Source of the DNA: Desulfobacteraceae bacterium | GTDB taxonomy: Bacteria; Desulfobacterota; DSM-4660; Desulfatiglandales; Desulfatiglandaceae | Reading direction: 5' to 3' | Assembly: GCA_030642205.1 (NCBI GenBank) | Contig: DAOWOF010000115.1 | Coordinates: 1-7,260, forward strand | Length of the DNA stretch: 7,260 bases | Shown here: piece by piece, positions 1 through 6,789 of the stretch | How positions within the stretch are numbered: position 1 is the stretch's first letter | Layout of the letters: the number at the start of each line of letters is the position of its first letter | Notes under the pieces: model-generated | The model's input: the letters and a program-made list of their open reading frames with translations, nothing else | Told to the model about the DNA's origin: nothing | Databases searched by the model: none | Program-made: the position numbers and the translations under genes

Positions 1-532
1 GTAAGCATCAACCATGCTCCGCAGAAGGTCATTTGAAAAATTCTGACTCTTTTTATCCAGATTTAATTCTGATAATTTTTTGCTAAAGGGTATTGGTAAT
101 TATAAGAAAATATATAACTTATGGTTAAAGTTGAAAAAGCGGCATATTTAGTAGGAATTTTTTTTGATTACCTTGGATTGGCTACTATACTTCGGAAGGT
201 TATAAATTAATCTTTTTTCGGTGAGCATCAAGGGTAAGGTTGATGTCTTGTAATAATCGGGTATTACGAGACCGAACAACGCACATGATGTTCACGGGCA
301 TTAAAAAAAATGCAATTTGTGACCTTTCGAAGAATATCTTCAAATTTATCAGAAGCCTTTTCTTAAAGCTTGATTTTATCCATAATAATCTTAAATTATT
401 GTTAAATAATCTTACGATTGATAAAATTAGTTTAAATATTAACTCGAATTTCTTGAGTTGTCAATTAAAAAATTGATATGCATAAGGCCATAAATTCTTT
501 GAGGTAAAGCTTCATAGTAAATCTTATCTGTG
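1..532. other. AT-rich non-coding left flank
   Basis: No recognisable gene occupies this stretch between the window edge and the terminator of the DUF1302 gene. It is strongly AT-rich with stop codons in all frames. A TTG-initiated frame at 240-476 has no credible ribosome binding site and a low-complexity Asn/Leu/Ile/Lys-rich product, so it is not called. Small hairpins are visible: arms 226-231 and 240-245 (CATCAA/TTGATG), arms 441-445 and 455-459 (AACTC/GAGTT), and arms 461-466 and 471-476 (TCAATT/AATTGA). None is followed by a convincing T-run. One short frame at 121-210 is listed separately with low confidence. Confidence 0.6.
121..210 (+). CDS. possible 29-residue hydrophobic small protein
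   Basis: This ATG-to-TAA frame encodes 29 residues. It has a charged start (MVKVEK) followed by a hydrophobic stretch (AYLVGIFFDYLGLATIL) and a basic end (RKVIN), the pattern of a single-pass small membrane peptide. I do not recognise it. Against it: there is no clear Shine-Dalgarno sequence before the ATG, the surroundings are AT-rich and would give such frames by chance, and it stands alone on the opposite strand to every other gene. It is recorded because the amphipathic layout is more protein-like than the other short frames here, but chance is the likelier explanation. Confidence 0.15.
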   Translation: MVKVEKAAYLVGIFFDYLGLATILRKVIN

Positions 533-580
533 AAAAAATTATAAAGATTATGGGGTCGCATCTTGAATAGTGAGACCCCT
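533..580 (-). terminator. probable terminator after the DUF1302 gene
   Basis: Read on the minus strand, a GGGGTC/GACCCC stem (arms 574-579 and 552-557, loop of 16 bases) begins about 12 bases after the DUF1302 stop codon. It is followed by an AT-rich stretch ending in six T residues (533-538). The T-run is about 13 bases from the stem rather than directly next to it, so this is a non-ideal intrinsic terminator. Its place at the end of the last gene of the cluster supports the call. Confidence 0.5.
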
Positions 581-591
581 CCTTATTTTAA

Positions 592-2220
592 CTACCAATT
601 ATAGCCAATTCTAAATGAGATTTCACTTGTTTTGGTTAAATCCACTGGCTTTGTAAAGGGACTAATGGCATCATTGTCACCCCAAAATGACATTTGTGTT
701 ATTTTTATAAAGGATCTTCCATCCTTTGTAAGAGTTAAAGAAGCATTCGTCATCCATGTCCCTTCAGGATCATACATGATGAACATTTCTGGATGAACTT
801 TACCCTGCAAGAAATCTGTCCACCAAAATGTAGTAATCCTATAATGATCTTGTTTATCAAAAGGACGATAGAGAGGATCGTAGTCCCATGCATTGATGTG
901 CCTACAAAATAATTGCCATGACGTATGTATCATAGAGTTGTTATTCATCCACCTTATCCAAAGATCTTTATCAAAGCCAAGTAATCCGTAATAGATCTTT
1001 TTTTCCACATATCCTGTTTTTCCCGGGAGGATATCTTCTGCGCCAGGGAAATGTATTTCCTGTAGAAGCGCCCCAATGTTTGCATTGGTGTCTGTCAAAT
1101 CTACTAAACCAACTGAATCCGTCAGGCAACCTTCACCTCTTATAATGGCATTTAAAGATTGAATAAAATAATTAAAGGATATTCCATACATATCCTGCTC
1201 AGGGTGCTTGAAGGTCAAAGTTTGAGAGGATAAATATTGTGAAAAATCCATAGCTGGGTCGTCTTGAAATCCATGGAAATAATACAACGCCAAATTAAGG
1301 CTGCCTATACTAGATTGAAGTTTGGCGCCATACTCCATGTTTTCAAAAGAGTTGCCAGGGACATCATCTTTCCATTTGGTGATTGGGTCAGGGAAACCAA
1401 ATTGAGTAAGCAGGGCCTCAGCATCATTAATTGTTCCGAGGTCTATACCCATATCTGTAAAATGGTAATCAGAACTCATCTTATGAAAAAAAGGTAGATC
1501 AGTAGCCTTCAATTGTTTGTATCCAAAGGCATAGGGGGCATCCAAATTATCATCCAGCACTGAAAATTGATGTGGTCTGATATCCGGCACAGCAACTAAC
1601 TCAATGCCAATATTCGCAAAAGGGCCAAATATTTCTCTAGAATAGTTCAAACGAGCCATCCAAAGAGGTGTTGCGAGGTCTTCAGGATTATCAAAAAACA
1701 TCAAAGTGCTATTATCTTGAGGATTTACAATGTTTACCACATTAAATCCATCTGCCTCACCCCATTGCACAATCTGTCTGCCCACTCTTAAAACAAGGCT
1801 TTGGTTCATTCTCTCATAAGCCAGATCAATAAAGCCCTCTCTTAGGTCGTTTTCAAGTTCAAGGTCGTCTTTACCAAGCTCAAAATCTGCAGTGCTTTTT
1901 TCTCTTACAGAATCATAACGGTCAACAGTTTCAAAAATTGCATCATAGGCGCCGCGGTAAGATAGAAAGAACTTGTTAACTTTAAAAGATTGTGGATGTT
2001 CATATTCCGGGCTAATTGTAAGATCAAATTTAAGTTCATTTCTCCATTGAACACCATAGGCTTCATCCAGAAAACCATATTGAAATCCATTGGTGTCTCT
2101 GAGAGTATAGGAACTCTGCAAACGGCCATGAAACTCAGTTTCAAAGGCTTGGGTTATAGTTACCGCAAATATTAATAAATATGCAGAGACCAGAACAAAT
2201 AGCTTGATAAATTTGCACAT
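592..2220 (-). CDS. DUF1302 family outer-membrane beta-barrel protein
   Basis: The 542-residue product starts with a signal peptide: a Lys-containing N-terminus, a hydrophobic core at about residues 7-21, and likely cleavage after Ala25. The mature part is rich in alternating aromatic and polar strands and ends in a C-terminal Trp (FRIGYNW), the kind of terminal aromatic signal used for outer-membrane barrel insertion. The best family marker is residues 146-168, containing GRQIVQWGEAD and then NIVNPQD, which matches the GRQ..WGE...NP.D signature I associate with DUF1302 (PF06980). The length is usual for the family. A strong purine-rich Shine-Dalgarno sequence (GGAAGGGGGG) ends 5 bases before the ATG and supports this start. 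Two cysteines (365 and 439) are present, which is uncommon in barrel proteins. The family has no settled biochemical function; with the DUF1329 and RND genes upstream, a role as the outer-membrane component or channel of an export or lipid-transfer system is inferred. The family call is firm, the function open. Confidence 0.88.
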   Translation of the reverse strand: MCKFIKLFVLVSAYLLIFAVTITQAFETEFHGRLQSSYTLRDTNGFQYGFLDEAYGVQWRNELKFDLTISPEYEHPQSFKVNKFFLSYRGAYDAIFETVDRYDSVREKSTADFELGKDDLELENDLREGFIDLAYERMNQSLVLRVGRQIVQWGEADGFNVVNIVNPQDNSTLMFFDNPEDLATPLWMARLNYSREIFGPFANIGIELVAVPDIRPHQFSVLDDNLDAPYAFGYKQLKATDLPFFHKMSSDYHFTDMGIDLGTINDAEALLTQFGFPDPITKWKDDVPGNSFENMEYGAKLQSSIGSLNLALYYFHGFQDDPAMDFSQYLSSQTLTFKHPEQDMYGISFNYFIQSLNAIIRGEGCLTDSVGLVDLTDTNANIGALLQEIHFPGAEDILPGKTGYVEKKIYYGLLGFDKDLWIRWMNNNSMIHTSWQLFCRHINAWDYDPLYRPFDKQDHYRITTFWWTDFLQGKVHPEMFIMYDPEGTWMTNASLTLTKDGRSFIKITQMSFWGDNDAISPFTKPVDLTKTSEISFRIGYNW

Positions 2221-2237
2221 CTTTTCCCCCCTTCCTT
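2221..2237 (-). promoter_or_regulatory. ribosome binding site of the DUF1302 gene
   Basis: On the minus strand, AAGGAAGGGGGG lies 5 bases before the ATG at 2220. It is unusually G-rich for this AT-rich segment and fixes the start codon. Confidence 0.7.
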
Positions 2238-2335
2238 GATATGAGTATTTTTTTTGGCAATATTGATGAATTCGTAAAAAGTCTTGTGTTTCACGCTGGA
2301 TGGCTAAATAAAAATTTTCATTTACAAGGCGTGGT

Positions 2336-2365
2336 TATTTATTAACTAAATTGAACATTGTTCAA
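2336..2365 (-). promoter_or_regulatory. candidate promoter of the DUF1302 gene
   Basis: On the minus strand a TTGAAC hexamer (2360-2365, 5 of 6 matches to the sigma-70 -35 consensus) is followed after 18 bases by TAAATA (2336-2341, 4 of 6 matches to the -10 consensus). It would give a leader of roughly 105-110 bases before the DUF1302 ATG. The match is modest and AT-rich DNA gives such matches by chance. The coincidence of its -35 box with a 15-bp palindrome makes it worth recording. Confidence 0.3.
2351..2365. promoter_or_regulatory. 15-bp palindrome, candidate TetR-type operator
   Basis: TTGAACATTGTTCAA is a perfect palindrome with 7-base arms around one central base. The size and the TTGAAC half-site resemble operators bound by dimeric TetR-family repressors. 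It overlaps a possible -35 box for the DUF1302 gene, where a bound protein would block transcription. No regulator gene lies in the window and no second copy was seen in the other gaps. Confidence 0.45.
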
Positions 2366-2475
2366 ACGTCTCGGAATGAAGGCATACATATACTATGTTT
2401 AGTCTCAAAAAAACTACTACAACACAGTAAATGGAACTTTTAACGGCATCATCAATCTTAGTTTTTTCATCTTTC

Positions 2476-2514
2476 TTAAAAGCATCCTATTTGCTAGATA
2501 AAAGGAGGATGCTT
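2476..2514 (-). terminator. terminator-like hairpin after the DUF1329 gene
   Basis: On the minus strand a perfect 9-bp stem AAGCATCCT/AGGATGCTT (arms 2506-2514 and 2480-2488, loop of 17 bases) starts 4 bases after the DUF1329 stop codon and runs into a short TTTT tract before AAG. The T-run is short, so it may be a weak or attenuating terminator, or a structure that protects the 3' end of the transcript. Confidence 0.5.
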
Positions 2515-2518
2515 CCTA

Positions 2519-3871
2519 CTACTTAGATATCAAGTGGAATTTTCCTAAGGTATAATCTCCCGGTGTATCTGGACAATTAAAACGATAAAACATTTCGTAA
2601 CCCATTACTAAACCATCTGATCTACCAATGGTGGCATGTTTAGTCTTCTCATCATAAAAGGTGTGGCTTGGGTATGAAATTGTTCTTTTTCCCATCCATT
2701 CCATAAACTCAGGGAATAATAGAGATATCTTCCAACGTTGGCCAGCTTTATTCCACATAATTTTATGATTAACAGCATAAAGATCCTTATCTATCCAATA
2801 TTCAAATTTGCTTCCATTATAATAATGATTTTTAGGAATCGCTTCTATAATAATGAAGTGTCGTGGTATCCATACCGTTGCTGCTGGCGCCCATTTTGCT
2901 CCTTTCCAACCATCCACTTCCCAACCAACAGAGGCAGGTGGCCTGCCAGGTTTAGTAATCCAGGTGCCATCGGGGAGTTCATTCATTTTATTCAGATTGG
3001 ATGCTGCCCATTTTTCTATACAAAGTAATCCTATTTTTTCACCAATAACTCGCCATTTCATGGTTGTTTCCAAGCCAGCCCAGCCGTAGGCATCGTCAAT
3101 TGTAAACTCTGTGCCCATATATGGATCTGATCGATTGGCGCCTGACATCCTTTTAACTCTCCTGATGGCTGGCACATATACATAAACTTCATCCGGAGTT
3201 CCGTCAGTTTTTCTAAAAGTAAGTTGGGCAGTCCCTGCCAAATTATAAGGGCTAGTAACGGCAGTAATTTGTTTGTCTCTATATCTCTTTGGATTCGAGA
3301 TTGGCCCTTTTGGTCTACTCCAATAAAGAAATTTATTCCAAGAATTAGCAAGCACCCTTTCAAAACCATTGGCTCCCACCCATTCAAGACTGAACGGATG
3401 CTTGGTATGTCCGACTCTATCCATGCTGAGCATACGATTGTACATATATTTTATCGCGCCATTGGAGTCGCTTTGAATATCTAGATCAGGAAATGGAATG
3501 CCATAAACATATAATGGCGGTTTGTTCGTCGTAACCTCCACAAGATTATCTTTAGCATCAAGTTTATATTTCCCTGCATTTTTTTGTCCTGCGTTGATCC
3601 ATTCATCATCTGGCTGCGGATCAAATGCAAATTCGCCTATATTCATATCAATCCAGCCTCTTTCAAGGTATTCCACGATATGAGGCGGGACAAGATCCTT
3701 AATCCTGTCAGTGTCTTTTTTGGTTATTTTCTCTCCTGGCTCGAGGCCTGTTTGTTTAAAAAGAGCTTCCTGCTTTTCTTTCCAATTTGGATCTGCAGCA
3801 ATTACGTTTTGAATAGAACAGAAAAGCAGTAGAACAAGAATAGAGATAAAAAATATTGGTTTTCTGAACAT
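2519..3871 (-). CDS. DUF1329 family periplasmic protein (LolA-like fold)
   Basis: The 450-residue product starts with a signal peptide: basic residues at 3-4, a hydrophobic core at about 6-19, and likely cleavage near Ala25/Ala26. Cys18 lies in the hydrophobic core in the context LLFC, which is not a good lipobox, so a soluble periplasmic protein is more likely than a lipoprotein. The central segment at 237-256 carries RRVKRMSGANRSD followed by GTEFT, the best DUF1329 (PF07044) marker. Further conserved-looking parts are the Trp-rich segment at 317-336 and the C-terminal GRSDGLVMGYEMFYRF (416-431). DUF1329 is related to the LolA/LolB lipoprotein-carrier fold, whose members hold an acyl chain in a hydrophobic cavity, so carrying a hydrophobic ligand across the periplasm is a reasonable inference. 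An AAGGAG sequence 11 bases before the ATG supports the start. It lies between the RND exporter and DUF1302 genes, as often seen for these families. The family call is firm; the ligand is unknown. Confidence 0.88.
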   Translation of the reverse strand: MFRKPIFFISILVLLLFCSIQNVIAADPNWKEKQEALFKQTGLEPGEKITKKDTDRIKDLVPPHIVEYLERGWIDMNIGEFAFDPQPDDEWINAGQKNAGKYKLDAKDNLVEVTTNKPPLYVYGIPFPDLDIQSDSNGAIKYMYNRMLSMDRVGHTKHPFSLEWVGANGFERVLANSWNKFLYWSRPKGPISNPKRYRDKQITAVTSPYNLAGTAQLTFRKTDGTPDEVYVYVPAIRRVKRMSGANRSDPYMGTEFTIDDAYGWAGLETTMKWRVIGEKIGLLCIEKWAASNLNKMNELPDGTWITKPGRPPASVGWEVDGWKGAKWAPAATVWIPRHFIIIEAIPKNHYYNGSKFEYWIDKDLYAVNHKIMWNKAGQRWKISLLFPEFMEWMGKRTISYPSHTFYDEKTKHATIGRSDGLVMGYEMFYRFNCPDTPGDYTLGKFHLISK

Positions 3872-3984
3872 TTTGAATTTTTCTCCTTTCTTATTTTGCT
3901 AAGGAACAATAACTATTAAATCTTTCTTCCAAAGTAATTTAATTAGACTATAAGTTTTGATAACCTCATAAAAAATCACTATAC

Positions 3985-4016
3985 ACTTTTTACTTGGCGG
4001 CTAATGGACTTTTTAC
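3985..4016. repeat. two 9-bp direct repeats ACTTTTTAC
   Basis: ACTTTTTAC occurs at 3985-3993 and at 4008-4016, 23 bases apart start to start, upstream of the DUF1329 gene. The spacing is close to two helical turns, so paired protein binding is conceivable. The repeats are short and T-rich, so chance is not excluded. The second copy extends to an 11-mer that recurs in the next gap (2273-2283) in opposite orientation. Confidence 0.3.
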
Positions 4017-4042
4017 GCGTCCACCAGCTTTCAATTATTTTT

Positions 4043-4104
4043 GCCTGACAATTGATAACCATGCCAAAAATGTTTTCCGGGAAAGTATAACAATCAATTC
4101 AGGC
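4043..4104 (-). repeat. long-range inverted repeat over the RND stop codon
   Basis: The arms are 4093-4104 (ATCAATTCAGGC on the plus strand) and 4043-4056 (GCCTGACAATTGAT). They pair as two 6-bp blocks separated by a 2-base bulge. The right arm includes the last codons and TGA stop of the RND gene. The loop of 36 bases holds a smaller palindrome, TTTCCGGGAAA (4074-4084). No T-run follows in the direction of transcription, so it is not a classical terminator; it could stabilise or cap the 3' end of the RND transcript. Confidence 0.35.
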
Positions 4105-6498
4105 TACCACCCCCTTTCCCATGGCTTTTACAAAATTTGGCTTTATGATCCCTGATAAGGCAGGAATTAAGATCAGTGCGCTAAACATATTAAAGATCAT
4201 GAGTAAAAGGATAAGCAAACCCATTTCTGCTGAAAATTTCATAATTGAAAATAGCCAGAAACCAACTCCCATTACCAAAGTCAAAGCTGTTAACATAATA
4301 ACTTTACCTGTTGTGATTAGTGTCGTTAACCGTGCGCTATCAAAATCATCTGAGACTAAGCATTCCTCTTTTAATCTACTCATCAAATAAATTCCGTAGT
4401 CTATTCCAACACCGACTCCAATGGCAGTGACAGGTAAAGAACTAATATTTAGATCAATATGAAAAATTAGCATAAGAAGTTCGCATAATACTTGGGATAC
4501 TGCTAAGGGGATGATTAGAATAAGCGCGGCTTTAAGCGAATGATATGTGATGGCGCAAAAGATAAAGGTTGTTGAAAATATGAGAATAAGAATTATCCAA
4601 TAAGATTTGCCAACTTCTTCATTGACCGCTGCAAGAATTCCTAAAATACCGGCTGCTACTCTGATATTTATCTTTGTGTTTGGATCAGACTCTAATGACT
4701 GTTTAAATTTTTTGATATCATTGATTGCATTTTTGATACTGTCATGATTATAGCCCCGTAAAAAGGCGGTTACATTTGAATCGGAATAGTCTGGAAGACT
4801 CACAAATTGATCCATTTCACCAGGGACCATATTTGCTGAAAGGGAAAAAAATACCTGGGCCAGATCTCGGCTTGAACGAGGCACCATGTCCCATTTTGGA
4901 TTTCCTTCATGATAAATTCGGTAGACCTTGCGAACTAAATCGGCAAGACTCAGTGTTCCTCCAACATTTGGAATCTTGTGTTGCATAAAGGTTCCCAGCT
5001 TATCCATTATCATTAATGAGTCCCGGTGTTGAATTGCTTCTTTTTCTTTTCCTTCAATGACGACAACTAATCTTGAAGCTCCAGCAAAGCTGGTGTTGAT
5101 AATATTGGTAGCATGGTTATAAGGATGATCCGGATATAAAATAGATCCGCCAGCGCTTGAATCTCCAACTTTTAAATAACATGTAGAGATAAAACCTCCT
5201 CCAATAATTATTATTAAAGCCGTTGCCATGCATACCCATTTTGCTTTATGCCCTGATAGACGGTAAATGAAATAATTAAATCTACTATATATATTTTTTT
5301 TATTCGCTAAGGAGAGATTATTATCTTTGATTAAAGATTGTTGGCCTTTCTGTAGTGGAGTATAAAAATAAGAGATGATTACCGGATTAAGAATAATGAC
5401 AGAGACAAGGATACTGATAATCCAGAAAGAGGAAAAATAAGCCAGTTTTTGCATTAAAGGGATAGTCGAAACAGAAATTGACAAAATTCCTAGTCCATCA
5501 GTTACTATTGCTAATAAAGCTGGGGGATAAAGGGCGGAATACGCTGTTAAAAGCGCTTTTTCTTTGTCCCCGCATATCTGAAATTCCTGGTGAAATCTTT
5601 CAAGACACTGCCAGGAATGAGATAATGCTCTTGCCGAAAGGAGGAGTGGCACAACTAATAATAATGGATCAATATTAATACCTATGGCAGCCGCAAATCC
5701 AAGCCCCCATATCCCGCTCACTAAACCGGAAAGAACCGGAATCATAACTGCTCCGATCTTTCTAAAGTATGCAATTAGCAAAAACAGCATAGCCATTGCT
5801 GTTACTGATAATATTATATATGTTTCATGACGATAGTAATTTACCCAAGCATAAAGCATAGGATAACCTGCTATATGGCATTTATGATTATTATCCTCGA
5901 TTGAAGCTGTTAATTTGTTTATTGAATTAAAGAGATAAGATAAATCAACTCCCTCTTCCCAAAATCCTGCGGAAACTATAGCTTTTTTATCATCTGGAGA
6001 AATATAAAAGCCTCGTACACCTTCAGTGGAATAAACAATATTTCGAAAATTTTCGCATTCTTCTTTTGTTTTTGGCACAGACGTCATCAGCGGATACATG
6101 CCAATTCCCTGATAGGATAATTCGATCCTTTTTACTCTAGGATGCGCAATGGAACTTACCTGGAGAGGGTTACAGCCTTTGATTTTTAGAATCCCCAGCG
6201 TTAAATCATCCACTTTTTTTAAAGAAACAGGATTATATAGGTCTCCATCACCTGTCCTTTCAAGGATAATAGTAAGCACATTTGCTGAGCCAAACATTTT
6301 ACGAAATTGGTTATAGACTTTGATATATTGGTGCTTAGGTGGATAAAATTCAAAAAAATCGGTCTTGATTTTCAGTTTGGTAAACATACTGTAAAAGGCA
6401 CAAATGCTTAATACTGTCAAAATTATCATGATCAAAAGGCGGTTGCGCAATTGGAAACTAATTACTTTAACCCAGAAATTATCTACCTGTTTACCCAT
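4099..6498 (-). CDS. RND/MMPL-family inner-membrane exporter
   Basis: The product is 799 residues from the chosen start. Hydrophobicity read by eye gives the RND plan of two repeats: membrane segment 1 at about 20-39, periplasmic loop 40-225, segments 2-6 at about 226-377, a cytoplasmic linker, segment 7 at 420-440, a second periplasmic loop 441-631, and segments 8-12 at about 632-784. Segment 10 carries GVGVGIDYGIYLMSRLKEE (694-712), with the Asp700-Tyr701 pair used for proton relay in MmpL-type transporters. The matching position in segment 4 has Ser293-His294 instead. The length fits the single-chain MMPL/COG1033 type, not the roughly 1,000-residue drug-efflux type. The start at 6498 is preferred because GGAG lies 7 bases upstream; an in-frame ATG at 6537 would add 13 residues but lacks a good ribosome binding site. 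No adaptor or TolC-like gene is visible. Relatives move lipids, hopanoids or sterol-like molecules; with the DUF1329 and DUF1302 partners, lipid or hydrophobic-compound transport is inferred. Confidence 0.9.
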   Translation of the reverse strand: MGKQVDNFWVKVISFQLRNRLLIMIILTVLSICAFYSMFTKLKIKTDFFEFYPPKHQYIKVYNQFRKMFGSANVLTIILERTGDGDLYNPVSLKKVDDLTLGILKIKGCNPLQVSSIAHPRVKRIELSYQGIGMYPLMTSVPKTKEECENFRNIVYSTEGVRGFYISPDDKKAIVSAGFWEEGVDLSYLFNSINKLTASIEDNNHKCHIAGYPMLYAWVNYYRHETYIILSVTAMAMLFLLIAYFRKIGAVMIPVLSGLVSGIWGLGFAAAIGINIDPLLLVVPLLLSARALSHSWQCLERFHQEFQICGDKEKALLTAYSALYPPALLAIVTDGLGILSISVSTIPLMQKLAYFSSFWIISILVSVIILNPVIISYFYTPLQKGQQSLIKDNNLSLANKKNIYSRFNYFIYRLSGHKAKWVCMATALIIIIGGGFISTCYLKVGDSSAGGSILYPDHPYNHATNIINTSFAGASRLVVVIEGKEKEAIQHRDSLMIMDKLGTFMQHKIPNVGGTLSLADLVRKVYRIYHEGNPKWDMVPRSSRDLAQVFFSLSANMVPGEMDQFVSLPDYSDSNVTAFLRGYNHDSIKNAINDIKKFKQSLESDPNTKINIRVAAGILGILAAVNEEVGKSYWIILILIFSTTFIFCAITYHSLKAALILIIPLAVSQVLCELLMLIFHIDLNISSLPVTAIGVGVGIDYGIYLMSRLKEECLVSDDFDSARLTTLITTGKVIMLTALTLVMGVGFWLFSIMKFSAEMGLLILLLMIFNMFSALILIPALSGIIKPNFVKAMGKGVVA

Positions 6499-6511
6499 GA
6501 AATCACTCCGT
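6499..6511 (-). promoter_or_regulatory. ribosome binding site that decides the RND start
   Basis: On the minus strand, CGGAGTGATTTC precedes the ATG at 6498, placing GGAG (6506-6509) 7 bases before the start codon. The alternative ATG at 6537 is preceded by AAAGTGGCATAACC, a much weaker match, and would place this site inside the coding sequence. Confidence 0.65.
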
Positions 6512-6696
6512 TTAGTAAAATCATTATTAATGAACATGGTTATGCCACTTTACTGTCTTTACTTAAATTTCTTTGACTAGAATTCATTCTTTACTGATCT
6601 TTGATGCAGGGAAGTAAGATTGTCTTTGGAATACAAGGCATGTGAAGAGAAATGGTTGGAGAAATACAGTTAAGTATGCAGAGTTCTTTTCTCGAT

Positions 6697-6768
6697 TTAA
6701 CCCTACAACGTCATTTACTATGGCTCAATATATGGAGCCATATCTTACAAGTTGCGTTGTAGGGTTAA
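6697..6768. repeat. TTAA-bounded nested inverted repeat, possible miniature element
   Basis: A perfect 14-bp inverted repeat has arms TTAACCCTACAACG (6697-6710) and CGTTGTAGGGTTAA (6755-6768). Inside it lies a second perfect 8-bp stem, TATGGCTC/GAGCCATA (6719-6726 and 6735-6742), with an 8-base loop. The arms end in TTAA, itself a palindrome, so the unit can be read as a 64-bp element with CCC...GGG ends flanked by a TTAA duplication. The other reading is a transcript 3' structure, since it begins 21 bases after the stop codon of the YCF48-like gene; no T-run follows on the minus strand, which argues against an ordinary terminator. Confidence 0.5.
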
Positions 6769-6789
6769 TTCATTAAGGGCTATTACATG

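Noticed and set aside
1..99. 33-codon open minus-strand frame running off the left edge
   Set aside because: It has no suitable start codon with a ribosome binding site, and the sequence (for example SELNLDKKSQNFSND) is not recognisable. It is too short to call as the beginning of a gene.
240..476. 78-codon plus-strand frame starting with TTG
   Set aside because: There is no usable ribosome binding site, the product is biased toward Asn, Leu, Ile and Lys as expected from AT-rich DNA, it spans several small hairpins, and nothing in it resembles a known domain.
3058..3387. 109-codon minus-strand frame inside the DUF1329 gene
   Set aside because: It lies in another frame of a well-supported gene on the same strand, has no recognisable domain and is best explained as a shadow.
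3815..3871. Lipoprotein signal in the DUF1329 protein at Cys18
   Set aside because: The residues before the cysteine are LLF, not the small residues expected in a lipobox, and a better type I cleavage site follows at Ala25/Ala26.
6582..6640. Short minus-strand frame in the gap before the RND gene (MPCIPKTILLPCIKDQ)
   Set aside because: Only 16 codons, no ribosome binding site, and no sign of conservation that can be judged here.
6697..6768. Ordinary intrinsic terminator for the YCF48-like gene
   Set aside because: The stem is long and nested and no T-run follows on the minus strand; a repeat or miniature element describes it better.
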